Assembly (NCBI GenBank): GCA_900557315.1
Contig: USSI01000080.1
Span: 1-6,591 of the forward strand
Length of the DNA stretch: 6,591 bases
DNA from: an uncultured Butyricicoccus sp.
GTDB lineage: Bacteria > Bacillota > Clostridia > Oscillospirales > Butyricicoccaceae
Reading direction: 5' to 3'
Of the stretch, positions 5,366-6,591 are shown piece by piece. The notes beneath the pieces are model-generated. The model was not told the DNA's origin and made no database searches. It saw only the letters and a program-made list of their open reading frames with translations. Positions within the stretch are counted from its first letter, which is position 1. Every line of letters starts with the position of its first letter. The translations under genes and the position numbers were made by a program.

Positions 5366-6396
5366 GCGCCCACCTCCCCGTCAAAGGTGCGGATGAACTC
5401 CGCAATCAAATCGGCCACGTCCTCCACATCGGACAGCTGCACGACCTCGACCGGTGTGTGCATGTATTTCTCCGGGATGGAGAGCAGCGCGGTCGCAATG
5501 CCGCGCGCAACGATCTGCATGGTCCACGCGTTCGTGCCCGTGTTGCCCTCCATGACCTCGAGTGTGTACCCGATGTCATTCGCCTTGGCAGTTTTGATAA
5601 GCCGCTGCGTCAGCCCGCGGTGCAGGTTTGGCCCTATACCGATGGCGACGCCGCTGCCTAGCTCAAACGTGCCGTCCGAGGGCCCGTCCGGCGTTTTGCC
5701 ATGCGTGACATCCACTGCGATGGCGTATTCCGGCTGTACGGCGAACGCGCCTGCCTGCGCGCCCAGTCCGGTGACCTCTTCCTGCGCGCTGATGAGAACC
5801 GCCACATTGCATTTGAGTTTTTTGGCCTTTTTGAGTTTTTCCATTGCAAGCAGGATCGCCGCGACGCCCGCACGGTCATCCAGACATTTGCTGCAATACT
5901 GCCCGCCGAGCAGTTTCACGGGTTGCTGGGCAAATACAATCGGTGTGCCGACCTGGATGCGGCTTTTCGCGTCCGTGAGGCCGGTGTCGATCGTCATCTG
6001 GTCGATGGGCACTGCCTTGTCCTGCTCGCCCGCTCCCAGCAGGTGCGGCGGCAGGCAGGACACCACGCCGTACAGCGGCTCGTCCGCAAGGATGGTGACC
6101 TCGCCCGCGAGCAGCATGCGCGGGTCTACGCCGCCGACCGGCGCAAAGCGCACAAAGCCGCCCTCCAGCACCTCGGTCACGACAAAGCCGATCTGGTCAA
6201 GGTGCGCATCCAGCAGGATGGTTTTGGCGTTCTTTTTGCCGCATTTTTTCAAGGCGAGCACATTGCCGTTGCGGTCAACCTCAACTGTGTCACAGTATGG
6301 TTCGAACAGCTTGGCAACTGCCTGCGCCGCCTGTGTTTCAAACCCGCTGACCGCCGGCAGTGCGCACAGCGTTCGCAGGGTTTCTGTAAGCTGCAA
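5362..6396 (-). CDS. M42 family metallopeptidase, first gene of the operon (TTG start)
   Basis: First M42 aminopeptidase paralogue, 344 residues when started at TTG 6396. That start lies 8 nt after a perfect AGGAGG and gives the normal family N-terminus (LTETLRTLCALPAVSGFE). The upstream ATG at 6465 would put 23 extra codons across the promoter and ribosome binding site and is rejected. Metal-site residues: His65 and Asp67 (DAHLDQIGF), Asp173 (LDDR), Glu206-Glu207 (QEEVTGLGA), Asp229 (AVDVT), His313 (KYMHTPVE). It differs from its neighbours at three places near the site: Gln68 instead of Glu in HxDE, GLGAQ instead of GLRGA, and TGTNAW (286-291) instead of GGTDA. These mark a distinct M42 subgroup rather than decay, since all ligands remain. 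It leads an operon of three coupled genes, so all three products should be made together. Confidence 0.93.
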   Translation of the reverse strand: MQLTETLRTLCALPAVSGFETQAAQAVAKLFEPYCDTVEVDRNGNVLALKKCGKKNAKTILLDAHLDQIGFVVTEVLEGGFVRFAPVGGVDPRMLLAGEVTILADEPLYGVVSCLPPHLLGAGEQDKAVPIDQMTIDTGLTDAKSRIQVGTPIVFAQQPVKLLGGQYCSKCLDDRAGVAAILLAMEKLKKAKKLKCNVAVLISAQEEVTGLGAQAGAFAVQPEYAIAVDVTHGKTPDGPSDGTFELGSGVAIGIGPNLHRGLTQRLIKTAKANDIGYTLEVMEGNTGTNAWTMQIVARGIATALLSIPEKYMHTPVEVVQLSDVEDVADLIAEFIRTFDGEVGA

Positions 6397-6404
6397 GGAT
6401 AATT

Positions 6405-6411
6405 CCTCCTT
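6405..6411 (-). promoter_or_regulatory. ribosome binding site that sets the TTG start of the first M42 gene
   Basis: AAGGAGG on the minus strand, with AGGAGG ending 8 nt before TTG at 6394-6396. No ATG or GTG lies at workable spacing in the correct frame, so the TTG is the most probable start codon. Confidence 0.8.
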
Positions 6412-6436
6412 TTTGTGTAGAATATGTCCTGTGTTT

Positions 6437-6465
6437 ATTATAACCGTTTCTCCGCGCAGATACAA
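6437..6465 (-). promoter_or_regulatory. sigma-A-type promoter of the M42 peptidase operon
   Basis: On the minus strand TTGTAT (6460-6465) and a perfect TATAAT (6437-6442) are 17 bp apart, the ideal spacing for the housekeeping sigma factor. Transcription would start near 6430, giving a leader of about 34 nt that contains the AGGAGG site. No further operator or riboswitch structure is evident in the short leader. Confidence 0.85.
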
Positions 6466-6591
6466 TACGGGAATGCTGGTTTACATGCCTCTTAACGCCT
6501 GTTCCTGCGGGCAGTTCCGCTACATCCTGCTGAAACGGAAGCGCGAAGAGAGGGGGCTATGGGGCGCGCACAGCACGGCTTGCGCGGACGG
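6466..6591. other. right-edge stretch without an assignable gene
   Basis: No named gene can be supported in these ~125 bases. On the plus strand two open frames run off the edge: one from ATG 6485 (MPLNACSCGQ) with no clear ribosome binding site, and one from ATG 6559 (MGRAQHGLRGR) preceded by GAGAGG at 5 nt spacing, which might be the first codons of a rightward gene. A weak plus-strand -10 (TACAAT, 6461-6466) overlaps the operon promoter. On the minus strand, frames entering from the right stop at 6520-6522, 6492-6494 and earlier, and none is recognisable. Confidence 0.4.

Noticed and set aside
5701..6402. 233-codon plus-strand frame opposite the first M42 gene
   Set aside because: It is antisense to conserved metal-binding motifs and has no known domain.
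1..6591. Mobile elements, CRISPR, tRNA or rRNA genes, defence or toxin systems
   Set aside because: No regularly spaced repeats, transposase or integrase motifs, terminal repeats, tRNA-like folds or rRNA segments were seen; the genes present belong to sporulation, peptidase, sigma-factor and DUF362 families.

Overview
The window looks like chromosomal DNA of a GC-rich, endospore-forming member of the Clostridia (Bacillota). The evidence is a recognisable spoIIGA–sigE pair, strong AGGAGG-type ribosome binding sites, AT-rich promoters set in GC-rich coding DNA, and a Clostridia-style sigma-70 fragment at the left edge. An Oscillospirales/Ruminococcaceae-like host is my guess from composition and protein flavour; it cannot be proven here.

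Layout, left to right. At 1-124 (minus) lies the N-terminus of a sigma-70-family (ECF-like) factor, cut by the window edge. The 125-368 intergenic stretch holds a promoter of MerR-activator architecture: a 19-bp spacer containing a CTTGGAG/CTCCAGG dyad. It reads rightward into a DUF362 protein gene (369-1370, plus). A strong bidirectional terminator follows, shared with the convergent sigE gene. At 1500-3045 (minus) is the sporulation pair spoIIGA–sigE: a membrane-bound aspartic protease followed 13 nt later by the pro-sigma-E it activates. Upstream of spoIIGA there is a plausible Spo0A-type promoter (22-bp spacing, 0A-like box over the -35 region) and an unexplained 12-bp perfect inverted repeat. 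A second bidirectional terminator (3228-3278) separates this from a minus-strand operon of three different M42-family metallo-aminopeptidases (3345-6396). The operon is driven by a clear TTGTAT-17-TATAAT promoter and joined by two ATGA stop/start overlaps. The last ~125 bases contain no gene I can name.

How the genes work together. Spo0A~P would switch on spoIIGA–sigE early in sporulation, and SpoIIGA then cleaves the pro-sequence of sigma-E in the mother cell. The three M42 peptidases are translationally coupled and keep their metal ligands, which suggests co-production of related cytoplasmic peptide-trimming enzymes, perhaps as mixed TET-type complexes. The DUF362 gene appears to be a single-gene unit under a MerR-family regulator that is not in the window.

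I see no mobile element, CRISPR array, tRNA, rRNA or clearly new multi-gene system. The best leads are the MerR-type promoter in front of the DUF362 gene, the three-paralogue M42 operon, and the control region of spoIIGA.
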